Shown: positions 1 to 12,404, counted from the stretch's first letter. The stretch: 64,000 bases of DNA from Coix lacryma-jobi var. lacryma-jobi (GCA_009763385.1 VDCT01000325.1:434001-498000); one strand, 5' to 3'. Made by a program: numbers and translations. The notes: generated from the letters alone by a model not told the origin.

Positions 1-77
1 TTCTTTTAGTGAGCGAGGCTATCTCAGCTTGGATTGCTTCTTTCCATTGAGCCCAGTCCGAGCGCTTTTTGCACTCT

Positions 78-2873
78 TGGAGGGGTCGAGATGGCGGACC
101 AGAGGGGGGGGGTGAATAGTCTTTTTTAAAATTAAACTTAATCGCAGCGGAGCGGCTAACCGAAACAAATGCGGAATTAAAACTATCGGTCTAGCCAAGA
201 CTACACCCCTCTACCTATACTCTATGACACCTTACAAAAGATCCTAATCAATGCAAATAAGGTGTCGGGCTAGCTAGAGCTCACCTAACCAATTCTAGAA
301 GCAAGGTCACACAAGCCTATGCAACTACTACTTCAAGCACGGGGGAGCTCCTAAGCAATCTGGCAAGCAAAGCACAAAGCCTAAGCTCACTAGCAATGCT
401 CAATAACAAGGCTACCCAAGCCAAATTAGAGAGCTCAACTTAGCTACACAAACTAAGCAACTAAACACTAGCACAAGAATAAATATTGCAATACAAGCTA
501 GTGCAAACAGCAGGCAGTCGGTACTACCGAGCTGTAGGGCCGGTACTACTGATGCCGGTACTACCGGGCTTCCAAGCCGGTACTACCGAGCACCTGCAGG
601 AAGCTACGAAATCGAAGGGGATGAGATGCAATCTCAGATCTAGCAATTACCCCACTTCCCTAGATGTTGTAGATGACGATTGTAGCTTCCTCACGTCTTG
701 ATTCCTTGCCAAAATGTGGATCGAGCCTTCCCAACCTAAGATAGAGTGATAGAGAGAGGAAGAACACGAAGAACACAAGAACAAGCGTAATATGCAAGGA
801 AACAAGAATAATAAGAGCAACAAGGGACGGGGACACAAGATTTTATCCCGAGGTTCACTTGGTTGCCACCAAGCTAGTCCCCGTTGAAGCAAGCCCAAGG
901 TTGCCGCCGATCCTCTCGCTAGTGGTGACACTAAGCCAACCTCTCCACGATGGAGTGCTCACCAAGAGCTCTAGCTTTTGATCCGGCCAGACCACTTGGC
1001 GCTCTTCACGCCTCTTTCCACTAGAGTTGCTCTTCGCGATCTCCCGCGGGGCGAGCACAATGCCCCTCACAAAGCTTCTCCGGAGCCACGCACAATCTTC
1101 ACGCGGGCTTCACGACGGAGACACGCACCAAGCCGTCTAGGAGGTGGCAACCTCCAAGAGTAATAAGCACCACCGGCTTGCAACTCGAACACCTAGTGCC
1201 ACTCGATGCTATATCTCAAAGCAACGCACTAGGATCGCTCTCTCACACAATCGGATAAGCACTAAAGCATATGTGTGTTAGAGGGCTCACAAGCACATCC
1301 ACACAAGCCACCAAGGCTTTGGAGTGCTCCAGCAGCCGGCCCACAGCCGGCCTCCACCCCTATTTATAGAGGGGAGTGGCCAACTAGCCGTTTCCCCTTT
1401 CCTGCGCTTCGGTCGGTAGTACCGACCCCCCTGGGCGGTAGTACCGACAGTGTCAGAACTAGCCGTTTACACACGGCGCGTTGACCAAAACGAACAACCG
1501 ACTCCTGGTCGGTACCTCCGACGGTCAGTAGTACCGGCCCTATGGCGGTACTACCGACAGGCCAAACTGGGGACTGCACAGAGAGCCCCGAACTCCTTCG
1601 CCTTCAGAACTTCCAACGGTCGGTAGTATCGGCCCTATGGCAGTACTACCGACAGGTCATCCTGGGACTTACACAGAGAGCTCCCAGACAACTTCCTGAC
1701 CTCGGTACCACCGAGGGCGGTAGTACCGACATAATGGCGGTACTACCGCCAGGCCAAAACTGGCCACTTCCAGAGAGGCTCCAAAACTCCTCACACCTCG
1801 AAACCTCGAACGGTCGGTAGTACCGACCTATGGCGGTACTACCGGCAGGCCAAACTCAGCTCAACACAGAGAGCCTGCAAAACCCTTTAGGGCCACGGTA
1901 CCACCGACCCTCTGGTCGGTACCACCGCGGGCGGTAGTACCGAGGTTATGGCGGTACTACCGCCAGGCCAAATCAGACTCAACACAGAGAAGGTTGCACG
2001 CAGCACCCTTGGGCGGTACTACCGACCCCCCTGGGCGGTACTACCGACCACACTCAGAAAACTCCCTTTTCTTCTCTGTGTTGATCCAAATCAACTCCAA
2101 CAACTTCTCCTTTGCAAATGTGCCAACACCACCAAGTGTACAACAACATGTGCATGTGTGTTAGCATTTTCACAATCATTTTCAAAGGATTTTCTCTTTC
2201 ACGCATAACTCCACTCGATCTTAGTAACATCGCAAAGTTAGATCGTTCAAGTGGCACTAGATGACCGATATGCAAACAAGTTTGCTCCTCTTAATAGTAC
2301 GGCCATCTATCCTAAACCCGGTCATAATCTTCTCTACACACCTATGACCGGTGAAATGAAATGCCCTATAAGTATACCTTTGCCTTGCGCATTCCATTCC
2401 ATCTCCTCCATGTGTTGATGCAACACATGCACCAACCTCTTCATCAAATGATATGATCCACTTCATATCATCACATGGCCTCCATAGTCCATCGATCTTG
2501 ACATCACTTGCTCTTCACCATCGCTTTGGTCCCTCGGCGCCAAGTCTTGCTTAAGCCTCCCGACACTCGGTACCAACGGCTTCAAAGCCTCCAACTTGCC
2601 CTTCACCTTCGCAACCGGTCCATCAAGCCAAGTCTTGCCTTGATCTTCACCATCTTAGCCACATGACCACATGTCATGTTTCATGTGCATTAAGCTCCTC
2701 CATGATCATCACATGTGTGAGCCTTGCAACATCTTCCAAGCCATTTCACCTCTATGGCATATGTTGCTCACACATGATCACCTATGGACTAATCACCCGT
2801 GTAATTCACTTCAAACACATATTAGTCCACCTAAGTTGTCACTCAATTACCAAAACCAAACTAGGACCTTTCA
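78..2873 (-). repeat. 3' LTR of the gag-only Sirevirus-like element
   Basis: 2,796-bp LTR matching 7415-10209 along its whole length, with TG...CA termini when read on the minus strand. It lies beside the polypurine tract at 2874-2887, which makes it the 3' LTR. It is unusually long for Copia and contains an array of CGGTAGTACCG / CGGTACTACCG palindromes. The many small ORFs in it are duplicated in the other LTR and look like chance frames. Confidence 0.95.
519..2046. repeat. Array of CGGTAGTACCG/CGGTACTACCG palindromic motifs in the LTR
   Basis: I count 14 exact 11-mers of this motif or its reverse complement, starting near 519, 556, 578, 1414, 1436, 1546, 1718, 1738, 1815, 1834, 1932, 1952, 2014 and 2036, plus several one-base variants. 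Neighbouring opposite copies such as 1718/1738, 1815/1834 and 1932/1952 form hairpins with 11-bp stems and 8- to 9-base loops. The array repeats in the second LTR (about 7854-9382). Sireviruses are reported to carry palindromic repeats in LTRs and other non-coding parts; this would be another sequence version. Confidence 0.85.
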
Positions 2874-5519
2874 ATCTCCCCCTTTTTGGTAATTGATGAC
2901 AACTCTACAAAGATATGGAAATTAAACTTATTCCAAGCTAGCACTTCACAAGAATGTAAATTGCTAACTTGGTTTGGATTCATGTTGCTTGCCCAAGCTA
3001 TTTTACCATGTGTAAAGGATTTTGGACAAGTAGCACAAATCCGAATTGGTAGTATTAGCTCCCCCTACATATGTGCTAGAGTGTTTGAAAATGAAACTTG
3101 CACATATGCATAGATATCGAAGTGTGGGAGAGTAATTACTACCAAAAAGTGATAAGGTGTATAGAATAACCTTTGAAGCGTGTTATCGATGAAGTTCATA
3201 GTTGTACACCTTCCTTAGCACAATGAGTAGCTAGACATCATAAAAACTAGAAAACCCCGTGAGATCAACTTTAGAAGCAAGGGTCTAGTTTGCATGAAAA
3301 GCACAAGTCTAGCTATCCACAAGCATGCATATAAAATTTAAAAGCTTATGCAATGCAAGCAAGCACATGATTATGCACATATCAAATGCAACAACCAAGT
3401 TCATGAGCTTGCTCCCCTACTTGTGTGCTCAAAAACATTTTCATTTTATCTTTACATTCTCTCCCCTCATTTTATCTTTGTTCTCCCCCTTTGATTTTCT
3501 CCCCTCATTTTATCTTTGTTCTCCCCCTTTGATTTTATCTTTGTTATACTTTCTCCCCCTTTGTCATCTATTTCCATAAAAGGTTTGCATAAAGGAGGTT
3601 CAAATTGTTAAGAGAGAGATGTTTGTTTCATTTCATTTGTGGTTCAACCTAGATCATTTGCATGAAACATTCAACACGGTTTTCTCTAGAGTAAGCTTCT
3701 TCACACATTTTGCAATGGTTATCTTACTCACGTTGGTTAAATGTTCCATTGCTCATTCTCTAGATTAAACACTAGGATTGCAAGCCCATAAACATGTTAT
3801 ATGTTACCACTAGATCATGTAAAGCATAGAAGCAATAGTGGCATCATATAAGCATCAAAACATTTGATTTTCATGGATGCTCCTAGATAGTATCACAAGG
3901 ATGTCTATATGCTCTAATCAAGTCCTAAGCATAGTATGAATGCATATGACAAACAATGATACCTTGCTATCTTGGAGTAGAGGTTAGTCATTTGATTCCA
4001 ACTCCGAAAATAGCAATGTGAAGTCCATGGTGAAGACCAATAGATACCAATTGAAAGAATCAAATCTTCACCCATATGATCAAGTGCACTATCTTGTTGT
4101 GGTTGGCTTGCTTCTTCATTTGACCTTTGCTTGCATATAAATACCACTGGAGTTGGCATGATTTACTTGTCTATCTTGGATGTTGCTTGCTTCTTTAGAT
4201 CAACCCTTTTGATTTCTTCAACTAAGCGTCTCAAATGACACTTTAGATCACCACTTCCATGTTAGCCTTCCAAGCCTAGCTTGGTTAACCTACCAAAGGC
4301 GGCAAGCCCCTACAAAAGGGAGAAGTGACCTCTCTCCAAAGAATCATCCTTGATACTCACTTGAATTGACCTTGTTTGATTGATCCAATTGAACTCTTCT
4401 TGAAATGTGACTTTGAATCCTTCTTTGAGTTCTTCTTTGAGTCCTTTTCTTTCTTCCAAAAGATCTTCAATTGATACTAGGACTTGATCTTTCTCTTCAT
4501 CTTGATGTTGGTCTTGATCACATCTTTGTCATACTTCTAGCTCATTTCAAAACCAAACATAGGTCCCTCAATCACTTATAAACATGATTCCAACTTGAGG
4601 GCCTTTCAATCAAAGTGACTCTAGATTAATCCAATAATTGTCACTTTTCTGGCAGATTCTGTCCTTCTCAAAGAAACATTCATATCTCCCAAGATATAAG
4701 TCCAATGACCATGAAATTTGGTGGAGATGTGCTTCTCTAAGTGTTCTAGCAGCCATAAAAATTTGAGCTTCATTGGCTTTCTAGATTGCTACCAGATTTC
4801 AATTCTTTCCATAGTACTACATGCTGAAAAACTGCTGCACTATAGTTGACAAGATCTACTCCAAAACCAAAGTACATCTTATCCAATAATCATGAATTTT
4901 GCACAGCAACTAATATCATAAGTGTAGAGCATGTGTACCAAATTTCAAGCCAATCCAAATAGATTTGATCATTCAAACATGGCTATTATCACAACTAGCT
5001 CAGATTTCAGATTTTTGACAACTTGGAGCAATTGAGCTATACTCTACCAATTTGAATCAAACTTGAGCTAACATGTTTGAATACTCTCACAAGACATATA
5101 TCCATTCAAATCACTTACTAAAAGAAGTCTCATGAACATATCCATTCAAACTAACTCAATTTTGATCACTAAGCATCAAATCCATTCAATCATCTTATAG
5201 CAAGCAACATATGCATATATATCCGATTCAATCATCTCATATGCATCTAAAATAACATGATCAACTAGAGATATACCTTAGTAGCTCATGATCATCCAAA
5301 AGCAAGCTTCAACTAAATTTGATTGCAAGCCTTCAAATATTCCATTCTACTACCACAACTTGAACTTTGCACTTGTATGTTATACCACTTGGACTTCACT
5401 TTACTTGACTTGGCATTGGGATGAGAATAGCAATAAGCTTCATTACTTGATTCAATCACATGATGATCAACATGAAATCAATTGAATCAAGTCTCCAATG
5501 CCATGGTACCTACACACAT
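2874..5519. other. Internal non-coding half of the gag-only element, with repeated polypurine tracts
   Basis: This 2.6-kb AT-rich stretch lies between gag and the 3' LTR, where an autonomous Copia has pol, yet no pol motif is readable in any frame. The terminal polypurine tract (minus strand AAAAAGGGGGAGAT) is at 2874-2887. Three more copies of AAAGGGGGAG lie at about 3483-3493, 3521-3531 and 3553-3563, inside a 38-bp direct repeat (about 3461-3536). No gene is supported. The small ORFs at 3325-3579 and 5288-5485 are chance frames. Confidence 0.8.
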
Positions 5520-7364
5520 TCATCCACTAGTTGATGGTACCCAAACTTGTTTGGGTCCTCTCAAGTTAGGTGCAACATACTTAGGCATTGCCTTAGTATG
5601 GATAGTGGGATGTTTTGCAATAGCAACCAAAGAGGTACCATTTACATCCTTCCTAAGCATAGAATCATTAGCAATTGAAATAGGCTTAGGAGTGTTACCT
5701 AGGGGACATGAATTAGCCATGTGTCCCCTTTCCCGGCATGAGTAGCAAACTCTCTTTGATTGAGCCTTTTCTTCCTTGCTCATGTGTTGCTCCTCATTAC
5801 CTTGCTTCTTCTTGTTTGCTTGAGCCTTCTCCTCAAGCTTGTTTGGGCAACCCGAAGCTAGGTGGCCCAATTCATCACAATTGTAGCACTTGATGTGAGC
5901 CAAATCCTTCTTCTTTTCTTCATTCTTGCTCATCATCATCTTGGCATCTTGAATGTGAGTTGGATGCCTTGCTCTTCCACCCCTTCTTGTTTTCTTCTTC
6001 TTCATCAAGTCACCATCATGATGGTTGTTCTTGATTTGAACTTGGGGCATCTTCTTTTTATCTTGTGGCCTCATCATTGGCTTCTTGGTTGGGCAAGATT
6101 TGGCAAAGTGTCCCATTTCATGGCACCGGTAGCACATGAAATGAGATAGCTTCTCTTCTTCTTGCTTCTTCATCTCTCTTTCATATCTTCTCTTGCCCCA
6201 TCTCTTGCCTTTGATTTTGCTCTTCTTGAAGCCAATGCCACTCATGTCACCATAGCTTTTTTGATTCTTCATCATGTGCTCATGGGTGACCTTTGATCTA
6301 CACCACCTCTCTAACTTGTTGCTCAAGTTCTTCACTTCACTTTTGAGCTCATTGTTCTCCTTCAAAATGTTAGTCTCACAAGACAAGGAAGTAGAACAGG
6401 CATCTATATGTGAAGAACATGGCATAGATAATACATCATTGCAAGAGGTGGATACATGCTTCTTTTCTACATCACATGGGTTAGCACAAATATATGATTG
6501 ATCATTTAACCCAAATGATGAGGTCTTACTAGTTTTAATTTCTTCATTAGAAAGCTTCTTAGTGAGTAAAGCATGATCTTGTACCAAGTTGTCATGAGCA
6601 ACAGATAGTTCCTCATGAGTCAATTTTAGCTCCTCATGTGAACAAGTACTAACATAAAGTAGATGCTTTTGTTGTTCACATGCATTCTTTAGAAATGAGT
6701 TTTCTTTTGTCAATTTTGCATTTTTAGACATCTCATTTTCTAAAGCGATGGTCATGCTAGCATATTTACTCAAGAGCTCCTCATATGCATTAAGATCAAT
6801 CACATTAGCTTTGCAAACCTTAGTGTCACCGTGTGACATGAAGCAATGTGATGTAGTGGTTGGAGAGCTCGAAGAAGTATCACTCTCATAGCCGGAGCAT
6901 GAACCATCATCATCAAGTGTGCTTGGAATATCATCATTACTTGCATCACTTGAGCTTGAGGTGGAGCAATCTTCCACAATCACGGAGTTGTGGTCTTGCT
7001 CAACCACCTCGCGTGCCTCTTCCTTGGGCTCACTAACATCATCATCAATTGGAGCACTCCCATACTTGTCATTGAGATACTTCCACATGTGATGGGAGGA
7101 CTCCATATCCATGATCTCACTAAAGATATCATCATGCAAAGATCTAAAAATGATGTTAGTAGCTTGGCACTCGAGATCTAGGCATTTATCTTGTGCTTGA
7201 GTTAGATTCTTTTCATCCAACACATGAGAAAAGCCTACATCTATGATCCACCACATTTGAGGGCAAATAAACTTGAAATTACACATCATCCAAGTTTTCC
7301 ATCGTGTAAAGTGAGTGCCATCAAAAATGTGTGGACAATCAATGCCTAGCCCGTAAGTCGCCAT
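5520..7364 (-). CDS. gag: Copia (Sirevirus-like) Gag with three zinc knuckles
   Basis: Intact 614-residue ORF. The N-terminal 100 or so residues (starting MATYGLGIDCPHIFDG) match the UBN2/DUF4219-type Copia Gag fold that builds the virus-like particle. An acidic Ser-rich stretch follows (about 105-190), then a region likely to form coiled coil (about 200-380) and a basic segment. Three CCHC zinc knuckles lie at about residues 411-424 (CYRCHEMGHFAKSC), 493-506 (CYNCDELGHLASGC) and 540-553 (CYSCRERGHMANSC), for binding element RNA. Most Copia Gags have one knuckle. The C-terminus has the GPKQVWVP tail usual in this group, but no pol follows. The ORF is open throughout, which suggests recent selection or a very recent insertion. 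The start is the first Met after the primer site. Confidence 0.93.
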   Translation of the reverse strand: MATYGLGIDCPHIFDGTHFTRWKTWMMCNFKFICPQMWWIIDVGFSHVLDEKNLTQAQDKCLDLECQATNIIFRSLHDDIFSEIMDMESSHHMWKYLNDKYGSAPIDDDVSEPKEEAREVVEQDHNSVIVEDCSTSSSSDASNDDIPSTLDDDGSCSGYESDTSSSSPTTTSHCFMSHGDTKVCKANVIDLNAYEELLSKYASMTIALENEMSKNAKLTKENSFLKNACEQQKHLLYVSTCSHEELKLTHEELSVAHDNLVQDHALLTKKLSNEEIKTSKTSSFGLNDQSYICANPCDVEKKHVSTSCNDVLSMPCSSHIDACSTSLSCETNILKENNELKSEVKNLSNKLERWCRSKVTHEHMMKNQKSYGDMSGIGFKKSKIKGKRWGKRRYEREMKKQEEEKLSHFMCYRCHEMGHFAKSCPTKKPMMRPQDKKKMPQVQIKNNHHDGDLMKKKKTRRGGRARHPTHIQDAKMMMSKNEEKKKDLAHIKCYNCDELGHLASGCPNKLEEKAQANKKKQGNEEQHMSKEEKAQSKRVCYSCRERGHMANSCPLGNTPKPISIANDSMLRKDVNGTSLVAIAKHPTIHTKAMPKYVAPNLRGPKQVWVPSTSG

Positions 7365-7401
7365 CCTCTCGGGTCGGTAAAGACCACAAATGAGAGACCT
7401 A

Positions 7402-7413
7402 GCTCTGATACCA
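7402..7413 (-). promoter_or_regulatory. Primer-binding site complementary to initiator tRNA-Met
   Basis: On the minus strand TGGTATCAGAGC lies one base inside the 5' LTR. This is the classical plant Copia primer site, pairing with the 3' end of initiator tRNA-Met. It fixes the element's orientation and contrasts with the atypical primer site of the Copia-A/B/C family. Confidence 0.93.
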
Positions 7414-7414
7414 T

Positions 7415-10209
7415 TGGAGGGGTCGAGATGGCGGACCAGAGGGGGGGTGAATAGTCCTTTTTAAAATTAAACTTAATCGCAGCGGAGCGGCTAACCGAAA
7501 CAAATGCGGAATTAAAACTATCGGTCTAGCCAAGACTACACCCCTCTACCTATACTCTATGACACCTTACAAAAGATCCTAATCAATGCAAATAAGGTGT
7601 CGGGCTAGCTAGAGCTCACCTAACCAATTCTAGAAGCAAGGTCACACAAGCCTATGCAACTACTACTTCAAGCACGGGGGAGCTCCTAAGCAATCTGGCA
7701 AGCAAAGCACAAAGCCTAAGCTCACTAGCAATGCTCAATAACAAGGCTACCCAAGCCAAATTAGAGAGCTCAACTTAGCTACACAAACTAAGCAACTAAA
7801 CACTAGCACAAGAATAAATATTGCAATACAAGCTAGTGCAAACAGCAGGCAGTCGGTACTACCGAGCTGTAGGGCCGGTACTACCGATGCCGGTACTACC
7901 GGGCTTCCAAGCCGGTACTACCGAGCACCTGCAGGAAGCTACGAAATCGAAGGGGGTGAGATGCAATCTCAGATCTAGCAATTACCCCACTTCCCTAGAT
8001 GTTGTAGATGACGATTGTAGCTTCCTCACGTCTTGATTCCTTGCCAAAATGTGGATCGAGCCTTCCCAACCTAAGATAGAGTGATAGAGAGAGGAAGAAC
8101 ACGAAGAACACAAGAACAAGCGTAATATGCAAGGAAACAAGAATAATAAGAGCAACAAGGGACGGGGACACAAGATTTTATCCCGAGGTTCACTTGGTTG
8201 CCACCAAGCTAGTCCCCGTTGAAGCAAGCCCAAGGTTGCCGCCGATCCTCTCGCTAGTGGTGACACTAAGCCAACCTCTCCACGATGGAGTGCTCACCAA
8301 GAGCTCTAGCTTTTGATCCGGCCAGACCACTTGGCGCTCTTCACGCCTCTTTCCACTAGAGTTGCTCTTCGCGATCTCCCGCGGGGCGAGCACAATGCCC
8401 CTCACAAAGCTTCTCCGGAGCCACGCACAATCTTCACGCGGGCTTCACGACGGAGACACGCACCAAGCCGTCTAGGAGGTGGCAACCTCCAAGAGTAATA
8501 AGCACCACCGGCTTGCAACTCGAACACCTAGTGCCACTCGATGCTATATCTCAAAGCAACGCACTAGGATCGCTCTCTCACACAATCGGATAAGCACTAA
8601 AGCATATGTGTGTTAGAGGGCTCACAAGCACATCCACACAAGCCACCAAGGCTTTGGAGTGCTCCAGCAGCCGGCCCACAGCCGGCCTCCACCCCTATTT
8701 ATAGAGGGGAGTGGCCAACTAGCCGTTTCCCCTTTCCTGCGCTTCGGTCGGTAGTACCGACCCCCCTGGGCGGTAGTACCGACAGTGTCAGAACTAGCCG
8801 TTTACACACGACGCGTTGACCAAAACGAACAACCGACTCCTGGTCAGTACCTCCGACGGTCGGTAGTACCAGCCCTATGGCGGTACTACCGACAGGCCAA
8901 ACTGGGGACTGCACAGAGAGCCCCGAACTCCTTCGCCTTCGGAACTTCCAACGGTCGGTAGTACCGGCCCTATGACAGTACTACCGACAGGTCATCCTAG
9001 GACTTACACAGAGAGCTCCCAGACAACTTCCTGACCTCGGTACCACCGAGGGCGGTAGTACCGACATAATGGCGGTACTACCGCCAGGCCAAAACTAGCC
9101 ACTTCCAGAGAGCCTCCAAAACTCCTCACACCTCGAAACCTCGAACGGTCGGTAGTACCGACCCTATGGCGGTACTACCGGCAGGCCAAACTCAGCTCAA
9201 CACAGAGAGCCTGCAAAAACCTTCAGGGCCACGGTACCACCGACCCTCTGGTCGGTACCACCGCGGGCGGTAGTACCGAGGTTATGGCGGTACTACCGCC
9301 AGGCCAAATCAGACTCAACACAGAGAAGGTTGCACGCAGCACCCTTGGGCGGTACTACCGACCCCCCTGGGCGGTACTACCGACCACACTCAGAAATCTC
9401 CCTTTTCTTCTCTGTGTTGATCCAAATCAACTCCAACAACTTCTCCTTTGCAAATGTGCCAACACCACCAAGTGTACAACAACATGTGCATGTGTGTTAG
9501 CATTTTCACAATCATTTTCAAAGGATTTTCTCTTTCACTCATAACGCCACTCGATCTTAGTAACATCGCAAAGTTAGATCGTTCAAGTGGCACTAGATGA
9601 CCGATATGCAAACAAGTTTGCTCCTCTTAATAGTACGGCCATCTATCCTAAACCCGGTCATAATCTTCTCTACACACCTATGACCGGTGAAATGAAATGC
9701 CCTATGAGTATACCTTTGCCTTGCGCATTCCATTCCATCTCCTCCATGTGTTGATGCAACACATGCACCAACCTCTTCATCAAATGATATGATCCACTTC
9801 ATATCATCACATGGCCTCCATAGTCCATCGATCTTGACATCACTTGCTCTTCACCATCGCTTTGGTCCCTCGGCGCCAAGTCTTGCTTAAGCCTCCCGAC
9901 ACTCGGTACCAACGGCTTCAAAGCCTCCAACTTGCCCTTCACCTTCGCAACCGGTCCATCAAGCCAAGTCTTGCCTTGATCTTCACCATCTTAGCCACAT
10001 GACCACATGTCATGTTTCATGTGCATTAAGCTCCTCCATGATCATCACATGTGTGAGCCTTGCAACATCTTCCAAGCCATTTCACCTCTATGGCATATGT
10101 TGCTCACACATGATCACCTATGGACTAATCACATGTGTAATTCACTTCAAACACATATTAGTCCACCTAAGTTGTCACTCAATTACCAAAACCAAACTAG
10201 GACCTTTCA
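7415..10209 (-). repeat. 5' LTR of the gag-only Sirevirus-like element
   Basis: 2,795-bp LTR, about 99% identical to 78-2873 by eye. It abuts the primer site on its left and the TSD copy ACTCT (10210-10214) on its right. It should hold the promoter and polyadenylation signals, but I could not place the transcription start. The same palindrome array lies at about 7854-9382. Confidence 0.95.
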
Positions 10210-11695
10210 ACTCTGCAATGGTCTTAGGTTCTGGGTCATTGAGAAAGATCTCTGCAATTGCTGCGGAGAAGTACATGTCGACAACAGTAGTCTTACGATC
10301 GTATGATTCTCCAGTTTCAATGTAATTGATGGAAATTTCTTTCACCCCATATTGTGACTCAACATTTCCCAAAACTATGGAGTCAGGGTGTTTCGATGTC
10401 CCAGGATCAGTGTTTGGGTGCACCGTTGATCCGGGTTGTGAATTAGGTCCTGGCGTTGAACTTTTATCCACCGTCGGGTGTCTACCAACTTGAGGTTGGC
10501 TTGGATTTACTGATTTTGAGGATTTAGTCCTCGGTATCCTCGAACGCTTATTTGAAGCATTATCCTTGGGAGCGGCCGTACTTCTCCCCCTCTTCTTTGG
10601 AAGTGGGGGTTGAATGGTTTTTATTGGTACCTCCACTCTTTCAGGCACATTTCGAGCAGGATAAGAGGATTTAGTGACACCTTTATAATCAATAAATGCT
10701 TCTGGCAGGTTATTTGCAATATGTTGCAAATTTATGATTTTCTGAACTTGTTGTTCAGTTTCTTGAGTACGTGGATCTGAGTAGGAAATGCCTTGGGCAT
10801 TCCAGTCGATTTCCTGGCATTCGTTTTGGTACTTGTAGTCTCCCCCTAATGCCGGGAAATGATCCTTATTGAATATGCAATCAACGTACCGGGCCGTGAA
10901 TAAGTCCCCTGTAAGGGGTTCGAGGTATTTGATAATCGATGGAGATTCATATCCCACATAGATACCAAGTTTCCTATGTGGACCCATAGAGGTACGCTTA
11001 GGCAGTGAGATCGGTACGTATACAGCGCAACCGAATTTTCGCAGATGGGAAATATTAGGCATATTTCCACGTACTAATTGCAGTGGGGAAACTACATGAT
11101 ATGCAGTTGGTCGCAATTGAATTAAGTCAGCAGCGTGTAAGACTGCATGACCCCAACATGAAGTTGGTAGGTTGCAATTTTGTAATAATGGTCTTGCAAT
11201 GAGCTTAATTCCCTTAATAAGAGATTCTGCTAAACCATTTTGTGTATGGACATATGGGACAGAGTGTTGAACTTGAATTACAAGAGCCATACAATAGTCA
11301 TTGAAAGCCTTGGAAGAAAATTCGGCAGCATTGTCCATTCGAATCGATTTGATTTGATATTCAGGGTTATTTGCCTTAAGTCTAATAACTTGGGCAATAA
11401 TCTTTGCAAATGCATGGTTGCATGTGGACAAAAGGCACACGTGAGACCATCTAGTAGATGCGTCTATTAGAACCATGAAATACTTGAATGGTCCAGACGT
11501 TGGTTGAATGGGGCCACATATGTCGCCTTGAATGCGTTCAAGAAATTTGAGTGACTCATTTTGGATTTTAACGGGCGATGGACGTAAAATCAATTTCCCT
11601 GTAGCGCATGAAGTGCACATAAAATCTGAAGATTTCAGGAATTTAGCAGTGTTTAACTCATGACCATTGGAATTGTTGATAATTTTCCGCATCAT
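10210..11695 (-). pseudogene. pol: Copia-A pol: pre-integrase, integrase core and linker (truncated by insertion)
   Basis: Minus-strand frame starting after the Trp-to-stop change noted for the protease entry. It begins with the end of the GAG-pre-integrase region, then the integrase core with GDICGP, RMDNAAEF (second catalytic Asp) and QNGLAES (catalytic Glu). A basic linker rich in Pro, Ser and Lys follows. The reading ends at 10210, where the Sirevirus-like LTR entered; about 11 residues of LTR-encoded sequence follow before a stop. The reverse transcriptase lies left of the LTR (bases 1-77 and beyond the window). It aligns closely to Copia-B pol. Integrase inserts the cDNA into host DNA; here the gene is dead. 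Confidence 0.9.
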
Positions 11696-11725
11696 CCCAA
11701 CTCCGGGATGACCAAGGCGATCATG

Positions 11726-12166
11726 TCATGTTTTGAATGCATCAACATTCTGAAAAATTACCTTGTACGCAACATGTGGTACGGGTTTGATGTATGTGTA
11801 GTACAAACCAGACGGAAAAGATGGAATTTTCTCAACAATGCGTTTGCCATATCCGCTAGTTTGAGTAACAAGAAGAATTTCCTCGTTATTTTCATAATGG
11901 GTTTCTATATGGAAACCATTTTGACGGATATCTCTATAGCTTAGTAAGGTACGCTTTGAATCAGGATACAATAATGCATCCTCGATTGTAATTTGGGTAC
12001 CCATAGGAAGTACAATAGTGGCACGACCAGTACCAACTATCGTTGCATCGCGTCCAGCGATTGTCAAAACATTTCCTTGTCTTTTAACAAGAGTTTGGAA
12101 ATATTTTGTTTCCCTAAGAATAGAATTAGTGGTGCCACTGTCCACTAGGCATAATTCCTCCTCCAT
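11726..12166 (-). pseudogene. pol: Copia-A protease and start of pre-integrase domain
   Basis: 146-residue frame beginning MEEELCLVDSGTTNSIL, with the DSG aspartic-protease active-site motif. It ends where a conserved Trp before HDRLGHPG has become a stop codon; Copia-B has TWHDRLGHPG there. Just before the Met, TGVNPM is conserved with Copia-B, which suggests translation enters from an upstream exon. The protease would cleave Gag-Pol inside the particle. It is separated from gag by about 240 bp of AT-rich DNA. Confidence 0.88.
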
Positions 12167-12404
12167 CGGATTGACCCCCGTAGAAACTATATATGAATAA
12201 AGAATTTAATATGAAATTCTCTTAACAATATATAGAATACATACTTTATTAATCGAATATCAAATGTATATGATACACTTATTGGATATCGAACAAATAT
12301 AGTGGCAATATAATAAATTATTTACAACACTTAGGACATTAAAAGGTTCTAATAACTATAGTTATATAGGACTATGGACATTGGAATCTAAGAGATTGGG
12401 AGCT

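Larger units (their letters stand above)
78..10209 (-). mobile_element. Non-autonomous Sirevirus-like LTR retrotransposon (gag only)
   Basis: Complete element with two nearly identical LTRs (78-2873 and 7415-10209). The LTRs start TGAAAGG and end CCTCCA in the minus-strand sense. A perfect 5-bp target duplication ACTCT (73-77 and 10210-10214) shows it jumped into the pol gene of Copia-A. The 4.5-kb internal part holds an initiator-Met primer site, one gag ORF and 2.6 kb without coding capacity ending in a polypurine tract. No protease, integrase or reverse transcriptase is present, so its mobility must have come from an autonomous partner. About two dozen differences between the 2.8-kb LTRs were noted by eye, so the insertion is young. 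Palindrome-rich LTRs and a long coiled-coil gag point to the Sirevirus group of Copia (inference). Confidence 0.93.

Noticed and set aside
486..2208. ORFs repeated in both copies of the 2.8-kb LTR (for example 486-701 and 7821-8036)
   Set aside because: They recur only because the LTR is duplicated, and their length fits chance.
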